Assembly (NCBI RefSeq): GCF_000316665.1
Contig: NC_019678.1
Coordinates: 8,634,464 to 8,698,463, forward strand
Length of the DNA stretch: 64,000 nt
Direction: 5' to 3'
DNA from: Rivularia sp. PCC 7116
GTDB taxonomy: Bacteria; Cyanobacteriota; Cyanobacteriia; Cyanobacteriales; Nostocaceae
Of this stretch, positions 27,375 to 37,026 are shown piece by piece. The notes under the pieces were generated by a model. That model saw only the letters and a program-made list of their open reading frames with translations, searched no databases and was not told the DNA's origin. The position numbers were made by a program, and so were the translations under genes. How positions within the stretch are numbered: position 1 is the stretch's first letter; the number at the start of each line of letters is the position of its first letter.

Positions 27375-28952
27375 ATGACGCTTAAACGGATTGTTTTATT
27401 TTTCCTTACCTTGGTAGCCATTTTATTTTCTGGCTCGTCTCTAATTGGGAGTTTGAAGGAACCTCAATTTCAAAGCGAGTTGGAATTATACCAAACTAAT
27501 ATCGTATTGCTAGCTACTGAATGGCAACCCTCTGACGAAGAGGAAAATTTGCAAAACGTCAAAAAAGCTATATTGGGTGTAAAACCTCTTGAAGGGGCAC
27601 TCAAGCAATATCAACAGGCACGTATATCAGCCGAAACTAATTTAGAAAAGGCTCAAAATCAACTAGCTAAACTACGCTCGAAATCAACTGATAATATTAC
27701 GCCACCACAGTCGGAATCGGAAATTTCTCCTGCCATTGAGGCTTCTTTACTAGTAGAGCAAAAAAAATTACAGCAAACTTCTAATCAATTACAAGAATCA
27801 CTTGCCAAATTAGACTTACGCATAGGAATTCTTCAAGCACGTCAAGGTAACAAAGATAAAGCTATTGAAACTTGGCAAAAATTACAAAAAAATTCAAGTA
27901 TAAATCCTCAGCTTAGCGAAACAAGTCAAACGTTAATTCAAATATGGAAAGAATCTCCTAGACTTTCACAAGAAGCAGAATTATTAATCAAAGATAATCT
28001 AAAAGGTTGGTTTCGCCATAGCGCTTTAGAGAAAATATACCAAATTAAACAAAATTCAGAATATTTAAATAATCTTAAAGTAATTGAGCAAAAATCAGCA
28101 GAAAACGCCCTCCTTAAGTTGACTGGTATAGCTATCCTTCCCGCATTAGGAGGCTTTATTGGTGTAATATTACTGATTTTCACTTTCGGACAGTGGATAA
28201 TCAAAAGGCAAGAATCATTACTGGCGCAAAATTCTCAGACTCGCTGGAAAACACCTTGGAATGGTGAAACAATTTTACAAGTATTTGTGGTGGGCTTTTT
28301 CTTAATGGGGCAATTAATTGTACCCCTCGTATTACAGTTTCTTCCCATTCCCCGCCCAGCCCCAAACGTAAAAATTCAAGCATTATACGTTTTAGTTAGC
28401 TATTTACTCGTAGCTTTTGGTTCGCTATCTGTTCTTTACTTATCAATTAAACAATTTTTTCCGCTTCCCGAAGATTGGTTTTGCTTCCGATTGTACGATA
28501 GCTGGCTCCTATGGGGAATTGGTGGTTATTGTGCTGTAATACCTATATTTATTATTGTTTCTTTGATAAATCAACAGCTTTGGCAGGGGCAAGGCGGTAG
28601 CAATCCCCTGTTACAAATAGTTTTAGAAAGTCAGGACAATGTAGCGTTATTAATATTTTTCTCTACCGCTGCGATCGCTGCACCATTGTTTGAGGAATTT
28701 TTATTTCGCGGATTTTTGCTCCCTTCCCTTACCCGCTACTTTCCAGTGTGGGGATCGATACTAATTTCTAGTTTTGTGTTTGCCGCAGTTCATCTAAGTT
28801 TGTCAGAGGTTATACCTCTTACAGTACTGGGGATCGTCCTTGGCGTAGTCTATTCGCGATCGCGTAATCTTCTGGCTCCCATGCTTCTACACAGTTTATG
28901 GAATAGTGGCACTCTATTAAGCCTATTTCTTTTAGGTAGTAGTACTAATTGA
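27375..28952 (+). CDS. CPBP (CAAX/Abi) family membrane protease with a long N-terminal coiled-coil domain
   Basis: The C-terminal part (residues about 370-525) is a CPBP intramembrane metalloprotease. It has the EE..xR motif E440-E441...R445 (FEEFLFRGF), H473 in FAAVHLSL and H506 in LLHSLWNSG, the expected metal and catalytic residues. The N-terminus has a membrane segment (about 6-26), then a soluble coiled-coil/TPR-like region (about 35-235) rich in Leu and Gln. Two or three further spans (about 250-360) follow. The long extra domain is found in cyanobacterial members and probably faces the periplasm or lumen. The substrate is unknown; roles in peptide maturation or stress are inferred from the family. 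Confidence 0.85.
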   Translation: MTLKRIVLFFLTLVAILFSGSSLIGSLKEPQFQSELELYQTNIVLLATEWQPSDEEENLQNVKKAILGVKPLEGALKQYQQARISAETNLEKAQNQLAKLRSKSTDNITPPQSESEISPAIEASLLVEQKKLQQTSNQLQESLAKLDLRIGILQARQGNKDKAIETWQKLQKNSSINPQLSETSQTLIQIWKESPRLSQEAELLIKDNLKGWFRHSALEKIYQIKQNSEYLNNLKVIEQKSAENALLKLTGIAILPALGGFIGVILLIFTFGQWIIKRQESLLAQNSQTRWKTPWNGETILQVFVVGFFLMGQLIVPLVLQFLPIPRPAPNVKIQALYVLVSYLLVAFGSLSVLYLSIKQFFPLPEDWFCFRLYDSWLLWGIGGYCAVIPIFIIVSLINQQLWQGQGGSNPLLQIVLESQDNVALLIFFSTAAIAAPLFEEFLFRGFLLPSLTRYFPVWGSILISSFVFAAVHLSLSEVIPLTVLGIVLGVVYSRSRNLLAPMLLHSLWNSGTLLSLFLLGSSTN

Positions 28953-29682
28953 CACCTGAATGTACTGTTGTCAGAATAAAAATAATCTGCATTAATTATG
29001 TGTAACAAATTTTCAATTAGTATTCACTATAGTGAGTGTAGATAGTTCTTTATCTGCGAGCATAGATGCTCAAAAGAATAGCAAAATTAAAAATATATGT
29101 TAGATATATAACTAGTTACTTAAGTAAGTCTATAGTTATTTGTTGATTATTTTCAGCCTTTGTAGGGATGCAAACTGTTTTTAATTATTTTAAGATTAAA
29201 AACATCATGGGGCATTTTGTACATAAATCAATAAAGTTTCAGAGCGATAATGCACAATATACTTAGTTATGCTTCTATAGAACCATTTTTACTTGTAATT
29301 ATGGACTGTAAAAGCCGTATTTTTATGGTACCTAGGTGATTGTAGCGCACTGAATTAGTCCGGAATTTTTGCGTAAGGACTTGTACAACTGAATATTGCA
29401 TCGTCCTTGAATGACACTTATTGCAATTAATTATCATTCAGAGATTCTCTGTTGTGGAACAACAGAGTCCAGCGATATACAATTTGCTGAAATAAATATA
29501 TACAGAAAAATAAGAGTATCTCAACTTCTGAGAAAGCCAAAACTTCTTTAGGCTTAGCTTTGAAGGAGTTTATTTACTTTGGGGAACAGTAATTTCACTA
29601 GTTAGCAGTAGTATCTTCTCGAATGATGCTGCTAAAAAAGAAGCTAGTTAATTTTATATTTTTATTCTTAAGGAGCAGCGAT
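28953..29682. other. AT-rich intergenic region with a small cruciform
   Basis: About 730 bp with no supported gene. A perfect 9-bp hairpin (CTCTGTTGT-GGA-ACAACAGAG) lies at 29447-29467. CACTATAGTG is a short palindrome near 29026. The right end leads into the TM2 gene. Confidence 0.45.
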
Positions 29683-29958
29683 ATGGCAAAACTCACTCCC
29701 TCCCATGCAACTAAACAACTAATGGCGGGTTTCTGCGGAATTATTTTTGGAGCATTCGGCATTCATAAGTTTGTTCTTGGGTATGCATCAGAAGGTTTAA
29801 TTACCTTAATTATTTCTTTAGTTGGCGGTTATTTTACCTACGGTTTAAGTTTTTTGATTATGCAGCTAGTAGGTTTGATTGAAGGAATGATTTATCTAAA
29901 TAAAAGCCACGATGATTTCGTCGGTACTTATTTTATGAATAGACAAGGCTGGTTCTAA
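29683..29958 (+). CDS. TM2 domain protein
   Basis: From ATG 29683, preceded by AAGGAGCAGCG, the product has 91 residues. This start is preferred over an in-frame ATG at 29623. It contains a TM2 domain: a first span around GFCGIIFGAFGIHKFVLGY, a short polar turn, and a second span around ISLVGGYFTYGLSFLIMQLVG. The pattern G.FG.HKF.LGY..EG is diagnostic. TM2 proteins are small membrane proteins of unknown biochemical role. It appears monocistronic. Confidence 0.85.
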   Translation: MAKLTPSHATKQLMAGFCGIIFGAFGIHKFVLGYASEGLITLIISLVGGYFTYGLSFLIMQLVGLIEGMIYLNKSHDDFVGTYFMNRQGWF

Positions 29959-30313
29959 GCAAATATTCAAATTTTAACAAATATTTTATTTTGTTTAATA
30001 TTTCGCGTGCGTAATTATCGCAATTGTAATATTAGCTCTGTTTGTTTTTTGATTGGAATTGCAAGTTAAGTCTTACATTTATTCCTAGCTGTCAAATAAC
30101 TGTAACCAGTATACAAATATATGTAAGCAGCTAGGATTCCTGAATGATTTTATAATTCAACTAAATTTTTATTGCAAAATATAAAAATAAGTAAGAATAT
30201 TTTTTAGATCCAAATTCTGTGATTAGAGTCTAAATATATTTACTGATAATTTCTCAGATTATAGATTGATTGAATTAAATAAAAAACACAATATTCCTAT
30301 TTCGTGAGGACTA
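29959..30313. other. AT-rich intergenic region
   Basis: About 355 bp of AT-rich DNA. No gene or clear regulatory element seen other than the GTGAGGA ribosome site at its right end. Confidence 0.45.
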
Positions 30314-30499
30314 ATGTTAAAACTTAAAAATCTCACATTAATAATGCTTACCTGCTTTGGCATGGGTTACTTTTTGGCAATGTCTAGCTTGCCTATAAAT
30401 CCATTTTTAAAAAGTCAGGCTGCGATGCTTCCAATACAGTTAAGTATTCTTATCTACTTTATTTATCTGCGTTGGAATAAGCACAAAGAATTTAGCTAA
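30314..30499 (+). CDS. Small two-span membrane protein, hypothetical
   Basis: A 61-residue product with two hydrophobic stretches (about residues 7-27 and 36-52) and a charged C-terminus (RWNKHKEFS). ATG 30314 has a good GAGGA ribosome site seven bases upstream. It sits 90 bp ahead of the copper ATPase on the same strand and could be co-transcribed. No metal-binding Cys or His pattern is present, so a role in copper handling is only suggested by position. Confidence 0.5.
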   Translation: MLKLKNLTLIMLTCFGMGYFLAMSSLPINPFLKSQAAMLPIQLSILIYFIYLRWNKHKEFS

Positions 30500-30589
30500 A
30501 CATCTAGTTTTTACAAAAATTCATATCTCAGACATTCTGTCATAAGTCCGGATTTAGCTTACCCTCAAAGTAGGAACTTTCATAATGCC

Positions 30590-33055
30590 ATGTCGAAGAG
30601 CGGCAGCATTTTTATATTTCTAGCAAGTCCGAACATTTCCATGCAACTGGTACCAAAAAAAAACAAAGCTGAAAGTCCACTACTTACCAAAAACAAAATT
30701 ACCCTTGATGTAGAGGGAATGCAATGTGCTGGCTGTGTCAAAGCAGTGGAAAAACAATTGACTCAATTTCCAGGAGTTGATAAAGCCAGCGTGAATTTAG
30801 CAACTGGGGTAGCAGTAGTAGACTCGGAAAAATTTGATATCGACATTGATGCCTTAGTCAAAGAATTAACTACAGCAGGATTTCCCAGCAAACCCCGCAA
30901 ACCTCCAGGAGAGACAGATACAGCTCAAGCCTTAAAGGAAGCTGAAGATAAAAAGCGCAAAGAAATGCAATCTGCCAAACAGCAACTAATAATTGCTGTA
31001 ATGTTGCTGTTGTTTTCTGGAATCGGACATTTAGGCAACATTGGTGGGTTAATGCTACCGGTATTGCAAAATATCTGGTTTCATTTTGGACTAGCTACAG
31101 TCGCAATAATTATACCAGGTCGCCCCATTTTGATAGATGGCTGGTTGGGCTTGCGTCGGAATGCGCCTAATATGAACACTTTAGTTGCTTTAGGAACTTT
31201 GAGTGCATATACTGCTAGCGTAGTTGCTTTATTCTTTCCTCAATTAGGCTGGGAATGTTTTTTCGATGAACCCGTGATGATATTGGGTTTTATTCTGCTA
31301 GGGCGTACTTTAGAAAAACAAGCTAGGAATCGTGCTTCTGCTGCATTCCAAGAATTATTATCTCTAAAACCGAGTATTGCCCGATTAATAGCCAAATCTA
31401 ACACCGATAATGCTCAAAAAGCTGAAATAATCGAAATCCCTGCCGAACAAGTCCATATTGGCGAATGGTTGCAAGTTCTTCCTGGAGACAAAATTCCCGT
31501 CGATGGTGAAGTAATTGAAGGGAAAACAACTGTTGACGAATCCATGCTTACCGGAGAATCAGCACCAGTTGCCAAAAAAGTAGGGGATAGTCTAAGTGCG
31601 GGAACCATTAACCAGTTAGGAACAATAACGATTCAAGCAACCCGCACTGGAAACGATACAACAGTAGCGCAAATTGTTGGGTTGGTAGAAGCAGCGCAAA
31701 TTCGTAAAGCACCAGTTCAAAAATTAGCCGATACTGTAGCCGGTTACTTTACCTATGGCGTATTAACTACAGCTTTATTAACATTTCTATTTTGGTATTT
31801 TATTGGTACTAATATTTGGCACGATATTGTCACATCAACAGTGCTGCTGCCTTCACCACATTCACAGCACTTTAGTGGTTATCTGACACAGCAAACTCCC
31901 ACCTATTATTCCCCGATTCTAATTAGTTTAAAATTAGCGATCGCCGTAATGGTTGTAGCTTGCCCTTGTGCTTTGGGATTAGCGACTCCCACAGCAATTT
32001 TAGTCGGAACAGCAATTGGTGCCGAAAGAGGTTTATTAATCAAAGGTGGGGATGTTTTAGAAAAGGTACATCAATTAAAAACAATAGTTTTTGACAAAAC
32101 TGGTACTTTAACTACTGGTAGCCCCAGTGTCACCGACTGCATTCCCATATCGGATAAACATACGGTAAATTCTTTAATTCAGCTAGCAGCAGCAGTAGAA
32201 AGTGGCAGCCAACACCCTTTAGCAAAAGCAATTTTAGACTCGGCAGCAGAACGAGAATTACCCATTCCCCCAGCAACCGATTTTCATACCGAGCCGGGAT
32301 TTGGTTTATCTGCTGTAGTGGAAGGTAATCGAATATTTTTAGGTAGTTGGGAATGGTTGAACTTGAATAATATTAGTATCAACCAAACCCTTCAAAAACA
32401 ACTTAAAGCTTTCGCTGAAGCTGGAAAAACCGTAGTTGGTGTAGCCAATGAAAGCGAAATTATCGGATTGATTGCCGTTCAAGATACTATACGAGAAGAT
32501 GCTTTCTCAACTGTAGAAAAACTTCATTCTCTAGGCTTACGAGTCATGTTGCTGAGTGGCGATACTCAAGAAGCAGCTTTAGCTACAGCAAAACAATTAG
32601 GATTAGATACTAACGATGCTATAGCCGGTATTCCTCCAGCTAAAAAAGCAGCAGTTATCCAATCTTTACAAAATTCTCAGCCTCAATCTCTTGTGGCAAT
32701 GGTAGGAGACGGGATCAACGATGCACCAGCTTTATCGCAAGCAGATGTTGGTATTTCTCTGCATTCCGGAACGGATGTAGCAATGGAAGCGGCAGAAATT
32801 GTGCTGATGCGAGATAAATTAAAAGATGTAGTAGAAGCTATTGCACTTAGTCGTGCCACCTTTAATAAAATCCGTCAAAATTTATTCTGGGCATTCGCCT
32901 ACAATATAATAGGGATTCCTTTGGCTGCTGGTGTATTATTACCGAGCCTCGGTTTTATTCTGAATCCCGGAGGAGCTGCTGCATTGATGGCTTTTAGTTC
33001 CGTTAGCGTAGTTACCAACTCCCTTCTTTTAAGAAGGTTTGCCCTAAATTCCTAA
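30590..33055 (+). CDS. ctaA: Copper-transporting P1B-type ATPase, CtaA-like
   Basis: The 821-residue protein has one N-terminal heavy-metal domain with C46/C49 in GMQCAGCVKAVE, membrane spans with CPC (C458-C460, VACPCALGLATP), phosphorylated D502 in DKTGTLT, HP motif in GSQHPLAKA and GDGINDAPAL. These define a Cu(I) ATPase. The GMxCAGCVKAVE form, rather than GMxCASC, is typical of CtaA, which imports copper for plastocyanin and cytochrome oxidase; PacS is the thylakoid paralog. I assign CtaA on this basis with moderate confidence. An alternative start at M18 (30641) would still keep the metal domain. Confidence 0.85.
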   Translation: MSKSGSIFIFLASPNISMQLVPKKNKAESPLLTKNKITLDVEGMQCAGCVKAVEKQLTQFPGVDKASVNLATGVAVVDSEKFDIDIDALVKELTTAGFPSKPRKPPGETDTAQALKEAEDKKRKEMQSAKQQLIIAVMLLLFSGIGHLGNIGGLMLPVLQNIWFHFGLATVAIIIPGRPILIDGWLGLRRNAPNMNTLVALGTLSAYTASVVALFFPQLGWECFFDEPVMILGFILLGRTLEKQARNRASAAFQELLSLKPSIARLIAKSNTDNAQKAEIIEIPAEQVHIGEWLQVLPGDKIPVDGEVIEGKTTVDESMLTGESAPVAKKVGDSLSAGTINQLGTITIQATRTGNDTTVAQIVGLVEAAQIRKAPVQKLADTVAGYFTYGVLTTALLTFLFWYFIGTNIWHDIVTSTVLLPSPHSQHFSGYLTQQTPTYYSPILISLKLAIAVMVVACPCALGLATPTAILVGTAIGAERGLLIKGGDVLEKVHQLKTIVFDKTGTLTTGSPSVTDCIPISDKHTVNSLIQLAAAVESGSQHPLAKAILDSAAERELPIPPATDFHTEPGFGLSAVVEGNRIFLGSWEWLNLNNISINQTLQKQLKAFAEAGKTVVGVANESEIIGLIAVQDTIREDAFSTVEKLHSLGLRVMLLSGDTQEAALATAKQLGLDTNDAIAGIPPAKKAAVIQSLQNSQPQSLVAMVGDGINDAPALSQADVGISLHSGTDVAMEAAEIVLMRDKLKDVVEAIALSRATFNKIRQNLFWAFAYNIIGIPLAAGVLLPSLGFILNPGGAAALMAFSSVSVVTNSLLLRRFALNS

Positions 33056-33281
33056 AATCCTCCTTTGGAGGTATTATTAATTAGCAAAAATATTCGTTTG
33101 GCTCATCTCAAGTTAAACTAGGTCAGTAGAATAGTGTTAGGTTTCTCACATATATATGCTAAGAAACGCTACCTCAAGCTGCATAAATCTTCTAGAGTTA
33201 AACATTATTTATGATTCTACTCTTGTAATCCAAATTAATTGTAAAGATAGCAGCTTTTGACCACTGAGTAATGGTTCGACA

Positions 33282-33794
33282 ATGGGAACAAATTATACCA
33301 AACGAATCTTGATTGCTGACAGTTCAACCGATTGTAGCAACGATAAGTCTATGGCAGTACAATCGAATGAAACTCACATCTTGATTATAGAAGACGACCA
33401 GGGACGTAAAGAATTTACTTTAGAAAACTCCCTTTATTCTATTGGTAGAGACCGTGAATGCGATATTCATCTAGTATCGCAGTTTGTCTCACGTCGTCAT
33501 GCAACATTAGTTAAACTACCTAAAGACAATGATGATGATAAGCGATTTTATTACCGCATTGTAGATGGCGATGTCAAAGGCAAACCTAGTTCCAATGGTT
33601 TGATGATTAACGGGCGTAGCAAAATACCTGCCCATGACCTGAAAAATGAAGATGAGGTCGTATTTGGTCCACAGGTACGTGCTATTTATTACCTACTCCA
33701 GAGAGATGCTACTCAAACTGGGCAGACAGATGCTAGCGAATATGACATAACGTTAATCAATCCTAGTATGACTGAAGATACAGAAGAAGATTAG
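33282..33794 (+). CDS. FHA domain protein
   Basis: The 170-residue protein carries one forkhead-associated domain at about residues 45-135. It has the phosphothreonine-binding residues G55-R56 (YSIGRDRECDI), S70-R71-R72-H73 (SRRH) and N110-G111 (MINGRS). The C-terminal tail is acidic with several Thr (TEDTEED), possibly a phosphorylation target. M24 would remove a divergent N-terminal stretch and could be the true start. FHA proteins read Ser/Thr kinase signals. No kinase is adjacent, so the partner is unknown. Confidence 0.88.
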   Translation: MGTNYTKRILIADSSTDCSNDKSMAVQSNETHILIIEDDQGRKEFTLENSLYSIGRDRECDIHLVSQFVSRRHATLVKLPKDNDDDKRFYYRIVDGDVKGKPSSNGLMINGRSKIPAHDLKNEDEVVFGPQVRAIYYLLQRDATQTGQTDASEYDITLINPSMTEDTEED

Positions 33795-33938
33795 CTGCTC
33801 GGATATCGTTGGATGGGGAAAATTTAAAGGCATTGCTACGTCTCTATTCCCCTCCGTCTTCAGTACTCTAAGTTTTTGTAAGTACAAGCCCCGATTAAAT
33901 ATTCTTTAAGACTATTTTTATACAGAATACGCAAAAAT

Positions 33939-34080
33939 AACGTAATTGCGCCATTACGTTAGGACATGCGACAGTGACGTATTCACCCGCAGGGTATGGA
34001 GGATCATCTCGCCAAATGCTGGGATTGTAATTTCCCTTCGGGAGACGCTCCGATAACGCTGCACGTAGTGACTCTCGCAA
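33939..34080. repeat. Foldback/dispersed repeat block between FHA gene and next gene
   Basis: Starts with an 8-bp-arm palindrome (AACGTAAT / ATTACGTT around TGCGCC, 33939-33960). It continues with a GC-richer stretch that includes CCCTTCGGGAGACGCTCCG and ACGCTGCACGTAGTG, phrases typical of dispersed intergenic repeats in Nostocales. An open frame on the minus strand here is a by-product. The whole 33795-34206 gap contains no supported gene. Confidence 0.5.
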
Positions 34081-34206
34081 TGACTATTTTGCTTTGCATA
34101 AGTCCTATTATAATCATTTTTAAATTATCAATATGATGGCGATTTGTTGCGGTGAACGAGCTTTTGCTCCAGCCGCAACTAATGCCTTAAAAAGCTACAA
34201 CACTAA

Positions 34207-34554
34207 CTATCCGGCAAGAGTTTCGGTTAGATGCCAATGACGGCAATCTTCAATTACTTGCTTGATAAACTCAAATACTTGTCGGCAGTGATTATCAACT
34301 TGGAGCGGTAATTCCTCGTTTTTAAACACTAAGCTCATTTTGGTTTCCGTTTCAGTTGCTGTACTTTTGTCAATCAATACCTCTATGGTGACAAATTTAG
34401 AAAAAGGTACGCTACCAGGTACCTCTCGGGCTAAAATGTAATCGGATGTATAGTATTGCACATCTAAGTTACATTCCTGCAAGAGTTCTATAAGTAGCGG
34501 TTGCAGATGATCTATGGGAAGAGAAACAATATATGAACAGGTATAGCGAGCCAT
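34207..34554 (-). CDS. Conserved cyanobacterial protein, function unknown
   Basis: A 115-residue soluble protein with alternating strand and helix: SYIVSLPIDHLQPLLIELLQ, DYILAREVPG, FVTIEVLIDK, MSLVFKNEE, then FEFIKQVIEDC. The fold pattern suggests a small alpha/beta sandwich. No catalytic motif, signal peptide or span. ATG start at 34554. Neighbours are unrelated in direction. I do not recognise a function. Confidence 0.65.
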   Translation of the reverse strand: MARYTCSYIVSLPIDHLQPLLIELLQECNLDVQYYTSDYILAREVPGSVPFSKFVTIEVLIDKSTATETETKMSLVFKNEELPLQVDNHCRQVFEFIKQVIEDCRHWHLTETLAG

Positions 34555-34884
34555 ATTAGCCCCACGCCTTATAACACTCCGTACATCCTATAATATCTAA
34601 CTACATAAAATCCAAGAAATTAGAATTCATTAATCAAGAAAACAGTTATTTTTTAGGCATAATGCCCGATATCGGTTTATTAGGTACTTAGGCAAAATTA
34701 ATTGTGCATTTATCATTGCTGCGAGTTGAAGGAAGTCAAACGAAGTCAAACAAAGCATTCTTTTATTTTTGCAATCGTTACAAAATTCTCATTCTGACTC
34801 AATATAGTCGTTATGCTTTTTTCCAATATATAGTTTCGGGTTATCAAACCAAGTAAAATAGTGGTTTGGTGCAGGAAAAAAAAG
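34555..34884. other. Intergenic region between divergent genes
   Basis: About 330 bp holding promoters for the 115-residue protein gene and the epimerase gene. Nothing further is visible. Confidence 0.45.
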
Positions 34885-35805
34885 ATGAAAGTCGCAATTA
34901 CGGGAGCAACAGGATTCGTTGGTAGTCGTTTGGTAGAAAGACTGCTGGCTGAGGGTATGAAAATAATGGTCTTAACTCGCGATACCGATGGTGCTCGAAA
35001 GGTTTTCCCGAGTAACGCTTATCCGAATGTAGAAATTACTGCTTACACACCTACTGCTTCGGGTAGCTGGCAAAATGAAATCGCAAATTGTGAAGCTATA
35101 GTTAATCTTGCGGGAGCGCCTATCAGCGAAGGGCGGTGGACGACAGAACGCAAACAATCAATTTTAAGTAGTCGCAAACTAACCACGCAGAAAATTGTTG
35201 AAGCTATTGCCCAGAGTACAACGAAACCAAAAGTATTAGTCAACGCTTCTGCGGTTGGCTACTACGGCACCAGCGAGAACGCCACTTTTGATGAAAATAG
35301 TCCTTCTGGTCGAGATTTTTTGGCTCAGGTTTGCCAAGATTGGGAAGCAGAAGCCCAAAAAGTTACCGATAGCGGTGTCAGATTGGTAATTCTAAGATTT
35401 GGGATTGTGCTGGGAATGGGTGGTGCTCTTGGTAAAATGATTACCCCATTCAAGCTGTTTGCAGGAGGACCTATCGGTAGTGGCGAACAATGGTTTTCAT
35501 GGATTCACCTAGACGATATTGTTAATTTAATATTGCGGGCTATAACAACATCCGAAATGTCTGGAGTCTTTAATGCTACTGCTCCCCAGCCAGTTCGCAT
35601 GGCAGAATTATCTACAACTATGGGTGAAGTCATGAATCGCCCTTCTTGGCTGCCGGTTCCAGCATTTGCAATTGAAGCAATGCTAGGAGATGGGGCTGTA
35701 GTTGTTTTAGAAGGTCAAAAAGTTTTACCCCAACGCACGCTGCAAAGTGGTTTTACATATCAGTATTCTGACTTGAAGCCTGCCTTAGAAAACATCCTTA
35801 AGTAA
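34885..35805 (+). CDS. TIGR01777-type NAD-dependent epimerase (YfcH/SulA-like)
   Basis: From ATG 34885, after CAGGAAAAAA, the product has 306 residues; the GTG at 34861 is less likely. The N-terminus MKVAITGATGFVGSRLVERL is the Rossmann GxxGxxG of extended short-chain dehydrogenases. INLAGAPI-like (VNLAGAPISEGRW), SAVGYYG with the YxxxK-like site replaced as in this subfamily, and WFSWIHLDD match the TIGR01777 group. The C-terminal DUF1731 segment (RPSWLPVPAFAIEAMLGD...VLEGQKVLP) is present. Substrate unknown. Homologs in plants and cyanobacteria are sometimes called cell-division inhibitor SulA, a name without firm support. Confidence 0.88.
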   Translation: MKVAITGATGFVGSRLVERLLAEGMKIMVLTRDTDGARKVFPSNAYPNVEITAYTPTASGSWQNEIANCEAIVNLAGAPISEGRWTTERKQSILSSRKLTTQKIVEAIAQSTTKPKVLVNASAVGYYGTSENATFDENSPSGRDFLAQVCQDWEAEAQKVTDSGVRLVILRFGIVLGMGGALGKMITPFKLFAGGPIGSGEQWFSWIHLDDIVNLILRAITTSEMSGVFNATAPQPVRMAELSTTMGEVMNRPSWLPVPAFAIEAMLGDGAVVVLEGQKVLPQRTLQSGFTYQYSDLKPALENILK

Positions 35806-35829
35806 GGATAATTAATTAACTCTACATAA

Positions 35830-36075
35830 TTATTGGCGAACTTCTAACTTACGAGAAACCCAACTAGTAATACCGCTCAGAAGTGCCCCAGCCATTAATA
35901 CACCTATAGCTGGGGTAAATAGAGGTTCCCACAATCTATACCATAAATCTAAACCTAGGGGTATTCCCGTACTGCGACCAATTACTGCTATAACAAACCA
36001 GCCAAAGCTAATTAAAACAAGAAAAACGTCGGCAACTAAAACTGTGTTAAGTAAATTCAATAATTTATCTTTCAT
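35830..36075 (-). CDS. Small two-span membrane protein, conserved in cyanobacteria
   Basis: From ATG 36075 (MKDKLLNLLNTVLV) the product has 81 residues with two spans (about residues 13-32 and 54-74). A longer frame to 36132 exists but adds a polar stretch without a ribosome site; GAGAAAGA precedes the inner ATG. The loop between spans holds GIPLGLDLWYRLWEP. No functional motif. It is convergent with the epimerase gene and lies just downstream of the TPR gene, so may share its transcript. Confidence 0.6.
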   Translation of the reverse strand: MKDKLLNLLNTVLVADVFLVLISFGWFVIAVIGRSTGIPLGLDLWYRLWEPLFTPAIGVLMAGALLSGITSWVSRKLEVRQ

Positions 36076-36160
36076 TTCTTTCTCAGAAATTAAATGGCCC
36101 ACAGGTAAAAAAATCTGTGGATTGATTACCACAGATGAATCTTATCTTATTTGATTTCAA

Positions 36161-36580
36161 TTAACTGAATAGCCAGTTTTTAACTTTTGCCAAACTTTTC
36201 CAATCTGGCTTTCTGCTCAAACCGTCTTCAATACTATTCTTAATCTCCTCTTGCCATTCCTCATTAACCATCATTAACTGCGAAGCAACCTCTATATGGT
36301 CTCGCAAACCTTTTTGACCTGTTTCTAACATCGCTGTAGCCAAATTAACCCTTGCTTGCGGGTCTTGGGGGTTTAGTTTTACAGCCTTGAGTGCAGCTTT
36401 AGAAGCAAGCTTTGGTTTGCTATCGAGCATATATAACCACGACAAACAAGTCCATGCAGCACTATTTTGAGGTGCACGATCGCAAATTTCTTTAAAAACA
36501 GGAACCAACTCGGCTGCATCTGTTCCAGTTTTATAACGTTCTAGAGCTTCATCAAATAGTGATTCAACCGTTTGAGTCAT
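36161..36580 (-). CDS. Small TPR-repeat protein
   Basis: The 139-residue protein contains about two and a half tetratricopeptide repeats: APQNSAAWTCLSWLYMLDSK (about residues 35-54) and ALKAVKLNPQDPQARVNLAT (about 63-82). A conserved C-terminal helix ends in WKSLAKVKNWLF. It lacks a signal peptide. It lies 90 bp downstream of the A-type Fe-S carrier gene on the same strand and may be co-transcribed. TPRs mediate protein contacts; the partner is unknown. Confidence 0.78.
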   Translation of the reverse strand: MTQTVESLFDEALERYKTGTDAAELVPVFKEICDRAPQNSAAWTCLSWLYMLDSKPKLASKAALKAVKLNPQDPQARVNLATAMLETGQKGLRDHIEVASQLMMVNEEWQEEIKNSIEDGLSRKPDWKSLAKVKNWLFS

Positions 36581-36669
36581 AGTAAAACAACTATTATTCT
36601 TCTTCTCAAAAGTCCTTTGTAATTAAATAACTATTTAGGAAAAAACACAAAGTACTTTTACAATTTGCT

Positions 36670-37026
36670 TTAAACACCAAATGATTTACCACAACCGCAA
36701 GTGGTATTCGCATTCGGATTGGTAAACTGGAAACCTCCACCAATCAGCGAATCGCTATAATCAAGCATTAAACCATAAAGATATAATAAACTTTTGCGGT
36801 CGCAAACAATTTTGAAACCATCGTAATCAAAGGTATCATCATTATCGCTGATTTGACTGGAGTCTTCAAAATCCATCATGTAGGACATTCCGGAACAGCC
36901 GCCTTGACGTACTCCTACCCTTAAGCAGAGTTCCTTACCTTGCTTTTCCTGCAATAATTTGACTTGTCGCAATGCGGCTTCGCTCAATAAAATGCCTTGT
37001 TTCTGAGACTCAGTTGCTTGTGTCAT
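36670..37026 (-). CDS. A-type iron-sulfur carrier protein (IscA/SufA/ErpA family)
   Basis: A 118-residue HesB/IscA-family protein that carries Fe-S clusters from the scaffold to target proteins. The three ligand Cys are present: C44 in GGCSGM and C110/C112 in CGCGKSF. Family stretches include [12 protein letters not shown] and [11 protein letters not shown]. An extra Cys is at C75. It is about 12 kb from the suf operon and on the opposite strand, so it is likely expressed separately from SufR-controlled genes. Cyanobacterial names vary (IscA, SufA), so no symbol is given. Confidence 0.93.
   Translation of the reverse strand: MTQATESQKQGILLSEAALRQVKLLQEKQGKELCLRVGVRQGGCSGMSYMMDFEDSSQISDNDDTFDYDGFKIVCDRKSLLYLYGLMLDYSDSLIGGGFQFTNPNANTTCGCGKSFGV

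Noticed and set aside
33895..34080. 61-codon minus-strand frame
   Set aside because: It lies within a foldback repeat; the translation is a by-product.
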